Below are positions 11,930-24,300 of a stretch of 64,000 nt of DNA, one piece after another (position 1 is the stretch's first letter; each line of letters starts with the position of its first letter). A program made the position numbers and the translations under genes. The notes under the pieces were generated by a model. It was not told where the DNA came from, did not search any database, and saw only the letters and a program-made list of their open reading frames with translations. Source of the stretch: Larix kaempferi (Eukaryota; Streptophyta; Pinopsida; Pinales; Pinaceae); NCBI GenBank assembly GCA_027924585.1, contig BSBM01000825.1:2274001-2338000 (forward strand). Reading direction: 5' to 3'.

Positions 11930-13010
11930 TTCTTTAATGTCTTCCTCTGAAATGAAAAAAGTTAGAACCTCCGTTTCATTGGCAGGATCTACGAATAATG
12001 CAATCAAAAAATTATGTGCATTGATTGAAAATCATAATACAAAATCATACTTATCTACCAGATAAGGTGGGATATAGTATGACCCTATTTTCGCTTGTAT
12101 CCTCTCCATATACCAACATTGAAATTCCAAATTGGTACTCTGTTGCACCTCCTTATCAACACTATGCTACCAAATACTAAACTTTGGAGCTAGAAATGAA
12201 TCAATTAACTCAATATTGTATTCTCATCCTTGGGGAGATTTCCATTCCACCATTTCAACTAACACCAACACCGAAATCAAATGAAACTCTTTACCCAAAT
12301 TTTGAGTACCAAGAAAATCTTGAATAAACTATTCCAATAAATATTTATCCCAACTCATTTTGATACCTTGTGTACACCTTTTTCCATGAACAACACCCCC
12401 ACGAGACATTCATCCTTACGATATTTTCTAACAACTTTCCTTTCTAAGATCTGAGTAGAAAATTGAACTTCTGAATTTGAAATAGCAAAACTTATTGCTC
12501 CTCCCACCCCCACAGTGTTTTCCATACTTTTGATAAAATTCATCATCCTTTAAATCTCATGTTGCTTCTCTTACATGGTATTCCCCTTTTCATGGAAAAG
12601 AAGACACGTTATGCATCACATCAGCATCCACAAGATATGGTTTATCTAGCCACAAGCATCCTCCTTTCAACCGACTCAACAAAAGATTGATACAACGAGT
12701 AATTATAGGTCCATGACCATAATGTGGAACATACAACAAACACATGATTCTATAATATTAAATCTTCTACACCGACTCCTTAGGCATGGCATGCTCCAAG
12801 CCATCAAGCCTCAAAATCATATCTTCATAGTTCGAGAATGGTAGGATAGGAAAACTATCACTATCTTGCAAGTTAAAATCCATAAATTTCATAGATGGCA
12901 CCTTCCCCAATAATGGTTCCTTGATTTCAACCATGATATCAATCTACACAATAGGAATCTCCTCTTCTTTAACCTATTTCATCTTTGGATGGGCTTTGGG
13001 TGCTAATGAA
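11930..13010 (-). pseudogene. gypsy-1: degenerate ORF downstream of integrase
   Basis: Read on the minus strand, a long but stop-interrupted protein trace follows the integrase. Recognisable islands are PIITRCINLLLSRLKGG with LWLDKPYLVDADV around 12650-12720, a W-rich part near 12200-12300, and LFVDPANETEVLTFF near 11950-12000. It lies 3' of integrase, where some plant gypsy elements carry an extra ORF. I do not recognise a standard gag, pol or env domain, so its role is unknown. Confidence 0.5.
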
Positions 13011-13600
13011 GTCGACATTTTACCGTAAAACACTTCAACTCTACTTAGAATACAATTGTAAACTATATACCAGCTTCTAAAACCTCCCAAACATGGCACA
13101 AATATTCTTCAAATTGTAACACTCTCTACAAAAAATTTCTTTAAATTTAAACAACTTTTTTCCTTGACTATTGGATTTCAATAACATCAATTCACCCTTC
13201 CTCTATAATAACTCCCGACACATCTCATTAAATCTTTCTACTGACTTCTTTTGGTACAAAATTTGTTCTTCTAATTTTTTCATCATCACATAACTTGCCT
13301 GCAATCCACTCTTCATTCAACATTGTGATTTTTTCCATAAATTCAATTAATGGCTTCGAGTTGTACTTCACTTTATTAAAATTTGAAACTCAACTACTTC
13401 CGCTGCACCTTTTAACTGACCTACCCCATTATCCATAATTAGAAACAACATGTGTACCTTTACTAACTACCACTACGATATACTCAATCTAGCTATGTAC
13501 ATTATTATAAATCAATGCTTAGTTGTCATTCTCCTAACCCATGCAGGACATAATATGCTTTGTGTCTACTTCCATTAACCATACCCTTAACAGCACCAGC
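13011..13600 (-). other. gypsy-1 region between integrase and extra ORF
   Basis: On the minus strand the end of integrase trails into an AVKGMVNGSR-like tail near 13560-13590. A short, probably coiled-coil stretch (KKLEEQILYQKKSVERFNEM) lies around 13210-13280. Stops interrupt it. It probably belongs to the same decayed polyprotein or to the start of the downstream ORF. Confidence 0.45.
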
Positions 13601-14312
13601 TTATGTAATATAAACAATTCTAAATGGACCCATCCATATCATGTGCAGCTTACTGTGATGTTTAATGTACCTATTGGTGTACAAAAATACTAGCAAACCA
13701 AGTTCCAGTTCTCTCTTCCTTATGTTTCGAGCATGCCAAGATTTGTGCCTGGGCTTCTCCACTTGTTGACTAAACCCTGCAAGTATTTTATCTTCCTCCA
13801 ATTCCATCAACTCATTCAACCTACTATGTAGGAATTGGTCATCAGTCATTTTTGTAGCCAACACAATGCACAAGCTAGGTAATACAAACTCTATAAATAG
13901 CATTGCTTCCTTCCCAAAAACCATTAGAAAAGGTGTAATTTAGTGAATCATTTGCACGTTGCATGATAATCCCATAGGATTGATAGAATCATTTTTTCCT
14001 ATTCATCCCACTCCACATTGCAGACATTTGCTAATGCATGATCCAACACTTTATTGAATGATTCCACTATCCCATTTGCTTGGAGGTGATATGGTGTACT
14101 CTTTTGGTGATGTATCATAAATTTCTACATTAGTGCCTTGATAATTGCATTCAGAAAGTGAGAGCCTTGGTCACTCATCATTACCTTATGACAACAAAAT
14201 CGTATGACAATATTCTCAAAAATAAATCACACAACAGTATCCTCTATACAATCCTTCATTGACACTGCTTCTACCCATTGTGTTAATTAATCAGTGGCTC
14301 TAATTATATATC
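13601..14312 (-). pseudogene. gypsy-1 integrase: catalytic core (part) and C-terminal domain
   Basis: The 13601-13924 block reads as the distal core plus C-terminal DNA-binding part of a Ty3/gypsy integrase (MVFGKEA at its start, RLNELMELEEDKILAGF, WMGPFRIVYIT at its end). The preceding core, 13925-14312, is full of stops and frame changes, but phrases for the first catalytic region and the HLQANG segment can be followed. The reading is cut at 14312 by the terminus of a CACTA-like element and resumes at 28615. Integrase would insert element cDNA into the host genome; this copy is dead. Confidence 0.8.
14308..14312. other. Target-site duplication of element 1, left copy
   Basis: ATATC occurs immediately before the CACTAG terminus and again at 28615-28619 immediately after the CTAGTG terminus. 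Five bases is longer than the three usual for CACTA elements. Counting only one copy keeps the flanking gypsy-1 integrase in one frame, which supports a real duplication. Confidence 0.75.
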
Positions 14313-15445
14313 CACTAGTACAAAATGAGAGATAAGTGACCAAGCGACCAAAAAAATTGGTCACCACAACTTTTTCAAGGGATAAATGACCAAAATTGAG
14401 AAATTTTAAGTGAACTGACTAAAAATGACCAAGATAAATGACCAATTTGGTCACGGGATAAGAACTAAACTAAAAATGACCAATTTGGTCACGAGATAAG
14501 AACTAAACTAAAAATGACCACATAACAATTGGTCATTTATGTGGTCATTTTTAGTTGTGTCATTCCGACAATGGAAAATTATATTTTTGATAATGAATTT
14601 GTTACAATTTACTAAATTTTAACACTGCCTGCAGTGTTAAAATTTAGTAAATTGTAACATTAATAGTGCACAACTTGGATTATTTTTCAATACATGTCTT
14701 CTAAGGGATCATTTATTTGAGGCCATCCTGATGCCTATTGTGTTAGATGATAAGAGAATCATTGAGATGTTCATTTAGGGGTTTCTCTACTATCTGGTGC
14801 CTTGGGTGTGGTGAGTTGATATCTAGATAACACATCATGTCTTGCATATAGTTTATCAAGTGATAGATGAGTTCTTCTACATGTGGTTGAGTCGAGTCTT
14901 AGTCGATATTTGTCGTTTTTCCCTTTTGTAATTGTCATGTACTAAAGTTAGTGTCACCTTGTTAAGCTTGTTGTACTGGTTGTGTTCATATTTTGTTTGA
15001 ACAAAACCATCGTCGTTTGACCATCTCGACAGTCTGTTAAAGTTTCGACAAGTTCATGTATTTTGTTTCATGTTAGCTAAAAATTGTCAATTTCACAACC
15101 TCCATTAATTCTCTATATGCATTCATTCACCATGGTTCTCTTTGCACCTGAGTTCAAAAATCTTTAAAGTCCCCCTAGGTCCCTCCTTTACAAGAAACAA
15201 CCAATATCCTCCATTTTGAAGAAAAAATAATTCCTCCCTTTTTGTAAAAATCCCTTTGTTCCCGTCTCCTTGAATAATAATAATAATAATAAATACCCCC
15301 ATAATCGCACCTAACCCCTTCTCCTTTCACATATAAAATAAATAAATTATCAAAAGCCTTTTTCCCTATATATTTTCACCCATATATAATATTAATATAT
15401 TGTATAGTTATTATATATATTTATATAATTAATATATGTATATAT
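14313..15445 (+). repeat. L end of element 1
   Basis: The terminal inverted repeat, TGACCAAA-type subterminal words (14333-14560), a perfect palindrome (14601-14658) and about 800 bp of further sequence match the inverted L end of element 2 (about 43370-44646). Shared landmarks include the CCGACAATGG word, the TTTGTTTGAACAAAACC segment and an AT-rich CATATATAATATTAATAT stretch. This shared end defines the two insertions as one family. Confidence 0.8.
14601..14658. repeat. Perfect 28-bp inverted repeat (cruciform-type)
   Basis: Arms at 14601-14628 and 14631-14658 are exact reverse complements around a 2-nt spacer, beginning GTTACAATTTACTAAATTTT. The matching place in element 2 (about 44325-44375) keeps the arms in decayed form. 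It may be a structural or transposase-binding feature of the L end. Confidence 0.9.
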
Positions 15446-16690
15446 AAATGCCATTGCTTATTTTGTTCTTTTCTTTTTGCTAGTTATGTTTCACATCGAT
15501 CAAGGAGAATTATGAACATTGAAGAAGCGAATATTGAACCAGGTATTAAATATTTATTCATCTTCAAGATTATTTCAAAATTGTTCACCATAAAATTTGA
15601 AATTTGAAATCTCATGGTTGTGATTTTAAACCTAAAACCTTTCTATAAAAGCTTGCCTAAGAAATTGGCTTTGGGAACATCAATCCCCAACATTAGTAAG
15701 TCAAATGAACCCCTCTCTGGAGCTCATATCTCTAGCACCTCGACTGCAATGTTAAAATTTACTAAATTAATTACTACTAAGGAAATTATCACTAAGGATG
15801 CGGTTAGATATACTAGTTTAGGATTCTTAAAATATATCTATAGAACACATTTACTCCATTCTTATCACACTAAATTTATATAAGGCACCCCCTTATTTGG
15901 GGGATGTGTGGAGGGATCCTTGTCTTTATATAGACAAGGAGGTCCAAAAAAAAACTCAATGACGATAAATAGTCTCTTTGTAACAACATTTTTTTAATGC
16001 CAATAAAACTTCCGACCCTATCAAACCCCAATTTCTCCTTTTATCTCACATCAACATGATTTATAAAATGAACTAACCAAATGATAATGAGTAGGCTTCT
16101 AATCCCACCAAGATCGGAAATTAAGTCAACATCTTATCCCACCAACTAAACTAGAGACTCGATGCCTTGCCAAAAACCAAGTCCCATAAATGGTTGAGTT
16201 GGCATTATGGCCCTTAGAAAATCTATTATCTTACAAGACTATTGAAATGGCACAACTAATGATAATGATTAATGTTCCAAAGACCCGGGATTTAGCCCTT
16301 TGGTTAAGGATTTGACCATACTTAGACATTTATAAATTTGATTTTAGAAAATTTGCATTTTCATTTCTTTCAATATTTTAGGGTAATGGTCAACGTGGAT
16401 TCCATTGACATAGTCGGTCACTCTTATTTTCTACTATTGATGAAAATCTCACCACTATAATTCCCCGCCACATAGGCCACAACGACTATCGTTCATTTAA
16501 ATACGCCATTGTAACCCCATTTGTGTGAACATATTTTGGATCAAAATAATAATAATAATAATAAAAATACCCCATCTCCTTAAATAATAATAATAATAAA
16601 AATACCCCCAAATTTGAGCTAACCCCTTTTCCTTTCACATATAAAATAAATAAATTATCAAAAAAAAAAATTCACTGTATCTTTTCGCCC
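15446..16690. other. Element 1 interior, unassigned, with repeated AT-rich module
   Basis: A module ending the L end (AACCCCTTCTCCTTTCACATA, AAATAAATAAATTATC, CCCATATATAAT; 15310-15440) recurs at 16615-16700 and in part at 17030-17095, so element 1 contains internal direct duplications. A short ORF at 15614-15883 has no recognisable domain. AATAAT microsatellites occur at 15274-15290, 16547-16565 and 16585-16600. Confidence 0.5.
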
Positions 16691-16707
16691 ATATATAATC
16701 TTAATAT

Positions 16708-17029
16708 TTTTTTTCAACCCAAAAAAAACGTACTATTGCTATTCATGGAATCAAATAGTACAAAGATATTCAACCTTATACAACAAGGTTTTAGCATCAT
16801 GTTCCTGGCATCTTAACAGATTGACCAGTACCTTCTATCGATTCAAAATTACATACAAAATTGGCATATCAGACCAAAATTCTTGTTTTAACAAAACAAT
16901 AATCAGACTAACACTATCATAACTTAGTCAAAGAAAACAACATATCCCTTGTCCAGCAGAATGGAGTCCATCCATTCTTCCCAAAACAAGTGACCTTCTG
17001 AATCAAGTAGAGCAAGCTTTTATCATCCA
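16708..17029 (-). mobile_element. 5'-truncated retroposed transcript end with poly(A) and long TSD
   Basis: ATATATAATCTTAATAT is present on both sides (16690-16706 and 17031-17047), a target duplication of about 17 bp. The insert begins on the plus strand with a T8 run, i.e. a poly(A) tail on the minus strand. Reading the minus strand, the first ~100 bases (about 17020-16920) are open, with LLDSEGHLFWEEWMDSIL in the middle and a stop after GYVVFFD, followed by about 210 nt that look like a 3' UTR. This fits LINE-driven retroposition of the last part of a cellular or LINE mRNA. The parent gene is not recognised. Confidence 0.7.
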
Positions 17030-17047
17030 TATATAATCTTAATATAT

Positions 17048-18600
17048 TGTATAGTTATTATATTATATATATTTATATAATTAATATATGAAGTAAGTAG
17101 TATTAACAAATTAAGAAAAAGAAAAATATAAACAAAACAAATAGAGAGAAACCAAAAAAAATGAAAAGTAAATGAGCGGTAAATTAGAAAATAGATTGAG
17201 AGGGAAAATAAAATAAAATAGAGCTTCCAATAGATATGATTTCCACGAATTGATGGGTTTTCTTTAATCTTTGAATTTATGGTTTAATGGTCTCACTACT
17301 CAGATATCTATCTGATTGCGCAAATATCTATCCGATTGCTGATATATACAAAAAAAAAACACTAAGATGATAAAATTTTGCATTATGGCAATCCTTAGTA
17401 ATTGATATTTACGAACGGCGGCCCAAATCCAGTTCATTGTTTCGCTGCAGCTGTTTGCTGGAGCTGAATGATCCAGACGCAAAAAATTAAAGAGGAAACG
17501 ATGGAGAATCGGTGCAATACAACAACAGGGCCTGACGAGGAGGACGAATGATGGATACCCATGTCTTGAGAAGATGACAATTTACCTGGTACGTTACCAA
17601 TCTTCCTTCATCCCCGTATTTAGTCTCCATATCTGTTAGCTCAAAGATATTGTAATCCCAAGCTAAATAGGTGACCTACTTTACATTTGATACATTTCAC
17701 GGGTGGGTCTCAGAGGGGATTGATTTCAAAACAATCTGTTATTTTAAGCCAAGGATTGAAATAGGTTATAGGTGACATTTTTTCATCGTCCCCACTACAA
17801 GGTTTTTGAACAGATTCTCGGCATTATGCGAGTAAAAACTGGCAGAAGTATACCGGTATGTTCATTTGCTTGTGAATTTTGTGCTAGTTGTTGTTTTTCC
17901 TTTCTGTTTGCATCTTTTTTTGGCTCTGTCTTTGCAATAGAGACCATGTTGACATCCTGAATTTCATTGTTTATGGGCCTCTAAATATACATCTTTTTTT
18001 ATTTTGCGTTCGCGAAGGTTAGGCTTGGACCATAACTCTGTTTTTTTTTAATTTTTAATAGAGGCCCTCATTCTATTTGCTTTGGTTTTTAGGGTTTCAT
18101 TTTTTTCTGGTTTTCTTTATTTGACAATTTTATGGGTTTTAACACTCATCTGGTGCAAAACTCTTGTTCTTTCCCAAATTCGATATAAAAACTTATGCAC
18201 CGGTTTTGTTTTATTTGGGGCATTAGGTAGTCATTTGACTTTTAATTAGAACAAACACCAGTAGAAAAAACCCTTTTGAGGGATGCAGCAGGAAACGCCC
18301 ATAAAAAAAGTCAGATGCTCCAATGCTCCTTTTGACCAAAGTTCCTTCAGGCAGTTGCTCGCTGTAGAGACTTTTGGGGCATTGTCTTGAGCAGTGATGT
18401 TCATTTGTCATTACCGGTGAACAACTAGATTCCTAAGACTTGGATCTATGTCTACTGAATTTTCTAAATATAAAGAGAAATACAATGGAGATAAATGATT
18501 TGTGAATCCTAATTTCTATTGATGGCACATTATTATGTATAAGATTTCATTCATTAATATTTCAGTTTTCATATATTTTAATTTTTCTTTTTTAGTATTT
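17048..18600. other. Element 1 interior, possible exon pieces
   Basis: Around 17500-17600 and 17800-17860 there are short coding-like islands, the second reading KVFEQILGIMRVKTGRSIP just before a GTATGT that could be a splice donor. They lie upstream, on the same strand, of the ABCB and LRR fragments, so they may be remnants of captured 5' exons. I cannot match them to a family. Confidence 0.35.
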
Positions 18601-18619
18601 TGGTATGTTGAGCATCAGC

Positions 18620-18856
18620 TCACAAATCAACATCCTTGACAGACTCAAAATCAGTGTTTTTTTTGCCTTCAAGCATGCTCTGATCACAACCAGGATGCCT
18701 TATGCCAGTATCCAGTGCAGCTCCAGCTGAAGGATCATCCCCAACAATCTGTCCAACATATCTATCCAATCTCTCAAGCACATCATCGACAGGATAACTG
18801 GAGACCACATGGGTGTTTGTTATCCCATTGGCTACATATTCTGCATTAACAGACAT
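18620..18856 (-). other. Unrecognised 78-codon ORF with gene-like composition
   Basis: The minus-strand reading contains VSSYPVDDVLERLDRYVGQI followed by VGDDPSAGAALDTG. It has balanced, acidic, gene-like composition, unlike most ORFs in this AT-rich region. It has no recognised domain and no clear splice sites. It may be one more captured exon, in opposite orientation to the LRR and ABCB fragments. Confidence 0.35.
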
Positions 18857-18930
18857 TGGAGATATATATGTTTGAACTACTCAGAGTGATTCTTAAACTC
18901 TTGAGGATCCTCTAGACCCAACACATATTT

Positions 18931-19138
18931 CTAAAATAAAACACACAGTCCCACATATACAGTTGGTTGTAGAACTAAAAGTCTATTTGCAACTTTGATT
19001 TCTAAAATAAAACACACAGTCCCACATATACAGTTGGTTGTAGAACTAAAAGTCTATTTGCAACTTTGATTTCTAAAATAAAACACACAGTCCCACATAT
19101 ACAGTTGGTCATAGAACTAAAAGTCTGTTTTCAACTTC
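18931..19138 (+). repeat. Three tandem copies of a 71-bp unit
   Basis: Units start CTAAAATAAAACACACAGTC at 18931, 19002 and 19073. The first two are almost identical; the third diverges towards its end. Near identity suggests a recent local duplication inside element 1. Confidence 0.9.
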
Positions 19139-19569
19139 TTTTGAAGTGTAGAACTTAACCTTGCATTTTCTTTGAAGCGCCACGCTCTTTCACAGGACTT
19201 CCATGTTGAATATGATGCCTATCCTTCTCACATCCATCGGATCTTATGGAATATGTACTGAACTAACCTATGCTTCTGGGATGGTTGAAACCATGGTTTT
19301 CAAGCTCGGTGCGTCTTCCCAAAGCATGCAGCCTGAATAGATCGATAGAAATAATGTGATGCTGGCATTGACTATGGTTGGATCGATAGATGCAATGCAC
19401 TTGGTTCATAATTGCTGGCTGAAATTGAAATTGCTGGGTAAACTATACACTTGTGTTTCTTGCAATAAGGCGGGTGGAGATATTGGTGCATGTTGGCGAC
19501 CTGCAGAAGTAGAATGGAATATGTGAGCTACATCAAAAAATGGCTCTATGGACTCCCGGAATATGATAT

Positions 19570-19907
19570 TGTCTAGAGTACGGAAGCAAAGAATAGCAAT
19601 AGCAAGGGAAATTATAAAGAATCCAAGCATCTTGTTGTTGTACGAGGTAACCAGTGCATTGGATAGTCATTCGTAGAAAGTAGTCCAAGAAGCATTAGAT
19701 GGAATCATGGTGGGAAGAACGAGCGTCATTGTAACTCATCGATTGAGCACTATTCAGAATGTTGATTGTATAACAGTTATTGAGAATGGGAAGGTTGTGG
19801 AACAAGAAAATCACACTTCTCTGATAAGCAAAGGTGAAGGTGGTGCATATTTTGGTCTGATTAAAATGCAACAACCACAAGAGCCAATTACCCAACCTGG
19901 AAGCTAA
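19570..19907 (+). pseudogene. ABCB-type transporter, C-terminal nucleotide-binding domain fragment
   Basis: From the ABC signature (degenerate [12 protein letters not shown], normally LSGGQKQR) the reading runs through a Walker B region, D-loop SALD, and the H-loop His in [12 protein letters not shown], to a C-terminus ending in [12 protein letters not shown] and a TAA at 19905-19907. This order and spacing are those of the second ATPase domain of plant P-glycoprotein (ABCB) auxin/xenobiotic exporters. Two lesions are visible: the Walker B Asp is Tyr (codon 19641-19643), and there is a TAG at 19674-19676. The Walker A part and all membrane segments are absent. I read it as a captured last-exon fragment. 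Confidence 0.85.
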
Positions 19908-21342
19908 GATGCAATACCCCTCATATCCTCGACACCACAGATTTCTTGTTTTCTCATCATGCGGCCTCGGTCAAAAGATCGCCAAGGTGATTTGAGATGA
20001 ATAATATAAATTCCTAATATTGTAAACCATGTATGAGAAACAAGTAGTATAACAGAGGGTCTCTGCATCACTCAATACTATCTATCTTCAACAAAGAAAA
20101 GTCTATCCCCCTGATATTTTTAATTAGGTCAGGTGCACATGCTTTTCTATTGGCGGCTTAAACTGTGAGGGTAACATTAAAGACGAGTGTAGCTGAGGGA
20201 TTATGCTTTATGGACATCATGCTTTGCAATTGGTGGATTAATTGTGAAGGAGATAGTGAAGAAAATATGTAGCTGGGGTAGACTTTTTTATGGACATATA
20301 CTGATAATTCATATCTAATGCAAAAGATATTGGATTTAATGTTGAGATTTGTTTCAAAAGATATCAAAATCTTTCATTATATGGTATAATTTCTTCACTA
20401 AAATCCTAATATTGTTTCAGGCAAAAAGGCTCAACTATTGACCTACACCTGCAGTGACTTCATTACAGAATATATGCCATCTTGTAGAATTTACAATCTA
20501 GCTTAAATTGTAGTTTCATTCCAACACAGGGATAGAAGAACTCAAACTTCATGGTAATATTACCTAGCATTTGCTTCCTATTTTTTGGAAGTTGGAAAAC
20601 ACCTCTCGAGTTATGAAAGAAGTTAAAAAACTATCGAAATGCTAAGTGTTTTTATTAAAGAACACCCTAGATAATTGTTTTTATTAAAGAACACCCTTTA
20701 TCTGAGTAGAATATTTGGAACAGAGTTTGTATAAAATATTTGGAGTAGTGGGCTTCTCTTAAAGAATATGAATAAGAGTCAATTTTATAAGTTGGATGCA
20801 TATATCAAATTTTTTATTGGAATGAGAATGTGTTTGCATTCTACTCATTATTCCCCAAGGTGCATTGATTTAAAAAAAGGAAATGATATAAACCAGACAT
20901 GTTGAAATCCATGAAATCCCTTTTGTAATCATAATAAGGGATGTAAATTAATTTAATTTTGACTTTAATACAAGTCTAGTTGCAAGTGTCATCAATTTTG
21001 ACAAATGCTCCATCTCTTAAATATGGATTGTGATCATTATATAGCAACAATAAAGAAATTCATGAATCAATGTGTTTCATGTTGGATCCCACATTGGGAA
21101 AGAAGGTCTTCTATGAGTAGTTCCCTCATAGGTTTGATGGCTATGTTCACCTTGCCTGCTATATGCTTGCTCACTGGAAAATTTATAATTTTGGATGTAT
21201 ATAGGCCTTAACATGACTCAAATTTTGGAATTGGTGCCTATCTTGATTTAGAATTCTGCATTGCTTTGGGTTTTGATTTTGTTGCTAGGGATCAATGGGA
21301 AGATTGGCCATTCGGTCGAAATTGATTAATTTTTGTTTTCAG
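19908..21342. other. Element 1 interior between ABCB and LRR fragments
   Basis: No coding signal beyond short chance ORFs. A near-duplicate 15-mer, TTTTTATTAAAGAAC, occurs at about 20650 and 20680. The last part (about 21240-21342) looks like intron sequence leading to the TTTTGTTTTCAG acceptor of the next feature. Confidence 0.45.
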
Positions 21343-24300
21343 GATGCTCTCAGGCATATTTTTGCTGGAAGGATCGTTGAAATACAGGATTGCCCTGCAT
21401 GGAATTGGTTAACTTTTGTCTCTTGTGCCAGCAACAAGATGGTTCTCATGGATGAGTCTCTTCAGTTGCTTCCTGTTGTTGAGACCCTGGATTTAAGTCG
21501 GAATCATTTTGTGAAAATTGCCAATTTGCACAAGTGTATGCAGTTGAAGTATTTAGACCTTGGATTCAATAGTATTCGGACAATATTGTCATTAAATGAG
21601 GTGGGATTCATTTCAGTTCTTGTTTCAGAATTAGACTGTAAGAGCTGGTTATGTAAATCACAGTTTCCAATATTGTTTGATGGAATTATCAGTTGGAGTA
21701 CATCCTCATGCTTAGAACTATAGCTATTTGAGATGTCCAATAGGTGTAATTATGTTTTTTGTTACTAAATTTTTCATCTCAGCATGCGTAAATGTTTCAT
21801 GTCTTCTTTTTTCACCGTCTTGCATTTTGGTTGGAACAGGTCACAGCTCGGATCAGCAAGCTTATTCTTAGAAATAATGCCTTGAAAACACTGCATGGGA
21901 TTGAACATTTAACCACACTCGAAGGCCTAGATCTCTCATTTAACATGATCTCCAATTTTGTTGAGATTGAGTTGTTGTCTAGTCTCCATGTTCTTGAAAG
22001 TGTCTGGCTGGAAGGAAATCCGATCAATTGTGCTCATTTGTATCGGGAACAAGTTTTCAGCTTCTTTTCCAATCCATATAAAGTAAGTTAAGCAATCCAT
22101 ATTCTTTGATTTCACCTCTTTAAGTATTTCATTATCATGTTTTTTGGCAGATATCTTCTCTTTGTCCATTTCATGACAACCTTCAGTGGCAGAGAAGGGA
22201 TACAAATTTACTCACATTTATGCTCTCTTACTCTTATATATTCCAATAGCCACATCATTATTCCTTATCGTCTTTAATTTGAGGGTTTAATTCTCGGGAA
22301 TATTCTTCTTTCCTAATAACTCAATTTGGAAAACCATTTCAATTTTGCCTTCATAATCTTCTGCAATTTGTGGGAATAAATTTGAAGGGATATTCAAGTT
22401 TGTGTCATGCATCAACTGATTACACACAGATTATTTTTTAGGTGTAACTTGCTATTTGGTCACTGCCCTAGTTGAAATTAGATGATAAAGCGATCCGTGG
22501 GAGAGAGGCCTGTATCGTTAAAGTCATTGTTGCAAGAAGACTGATGCAACGACTTGGCTATGGGTTCTATGCTCCTGCGAAAGGTGAAATTCAATCAGAT
22601 GTCAAAAGTGAGTTGAGAAAATTTAGTGAACAATATGAAGCCAATAGCTATGGTGATACCCACTCAAATGCAAAGGTAAGTCATGCAAAATACACCTTTC
22701 ATGTCCATCATTATGAAAACCAGATTTCAGTGTTTTCGTTTCAATTTGCATGCTATTTTATTAAAAACAATATTTATTTCCATGTTCAAACGACTTTAAA
22801 GTTTAAACATGTTAACATTGTTTTTTTTGTGGTTCTTGTTGTTTTTTTTCTCGTGTCTGTCATTCTGTTCATTATTTCACTCTTTAAATTTGTTCTCTTG
22901 TAGAAAAGGAAAGCTCGACTTGCTACAATTGAGGATCCATAACATAAGAGATATTTGCTTTCTGAAGGTGTTGAACAGGATGGTTCTTCTTCACCTATGC
23001 ATGAAAGTGAAAGCCAGAGAAGGGATGATCATGAAACAGATATCGGTGAAGATGATAGGGAAGATGCCTTGGTTTTATTTGACAGAATAGAACTTCTCAA
23101 GAAAGAGGATTCAAGTGCATGGTTCCAAGAATTAAGGGACTTGTTGTACCCGACTAATGTGGATAAAGAGGACTATGGTCAAGGTACTAATTTCAATTCC
23201 AAGATTAGAAATCCTCATACGAGAAGGCAACGGAAAAATAGGGTGGATGATAGTAGTTCTGAAGTAAAGACAGAGGGAAAGGAAGGATCAACAGACCACT
23301 ATGACAGAGATATTCCGGAAGAAGAACTGCAACATATGAGAGATAATGCGGCTAATGCTGGTAAAATTGTGAATGAATTACAAGAGAATGGCTTATTGGG
23401 AAACTTTTCTCAAAAGGGGAAAACTGTATCCAATTCCTCTGTAAAGCATGCCAATTCACTGCACCCTTGGCTCAATTCACAAATTAGAGAAATTAATAGC
23501 GTTGAGGAGCAATCAAAGGTTCTAATCTCCAATACAGCACGAAAGTTACCCAGAGATGGCATGCCTTATTCATTTGTACCTGGTACTGTGGCAAATGAGG
23601 AAATGTGCTCAGTTGAAAGCTTTCATTCACTAAAGACTATTGAGGAAACAATTGAATCTCATTCCTCTTCATTCTGTCTTTCTTCTCCTCCCCACTATCA
23701 GGAAGATATACTACATCACCGCCAAAATCTGGAGGAAGAATTCATGCAGCTTTCTCTGGACTCATACTCTATAGCTTCATCATCTGACAGTGAGTCTAGT
23801 AGTGATGACCAATATTTATCTAATTCCTCTAGTTCTATAGATGGGAAAATTATTTCCCATGCAGAGGCAGATACAGATAATGATAATGCAAATGGTGAAA
23901 CTAATGTAGTGTTTGAGGATCCATCCTCAAATGCTCATAGCTGTCTAGATATAAATGCAACAGAGGATTGAATGGAAAATGCAGTTTCATCTTGTGCAGA
24001 CGATATTTTGGCAGATGCAAGTGGTGGGAGGCTTCCTCAGACTGTGAGTAAAGGTATGTCATGCACATTTAAGACAACAGGAATGAGGAAGCATAAAAGA
24101 AGGGTTGTACTTTTGGATGAAGTTGGAGTTTTTGATGTGGGGTTTGAACAGACTCAAGATGCTTCAAGCTCTTTATGTGTAAGCAGCCTAAAAAATGGTA
24201 TGACACAATTGGCTTCTACATGTGATGGGCTTGATGAATTAGATGGAAGCAAAGAGATAGTCATGAGTTCTTTCAATAAAGTGAAGCATCCATATACAAA

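Noticed and set aside
15274-15290. AAT microsatellites
   Set aside because: Simple repeats of low information, common in AT-rich plant DNA; mentioned only in the interval note.
16080-16240. 5S rRNA-like stretch
   Set aside because: A few words (CCACCAAGATCGG) looked similar, but the A-box/C-box order and length do not fit.
21343-22082. LRRs of a disease-resistance (NBS-LRR) gene or receptor kinase
   Set aside because: The LRR text, the following LKLDDKAIRG/GYGFYAPAKGE exon and the KRK...ATIED acidic exon fit the STK11IP-like family, with no NB-ARC, kinase or membrane segment.
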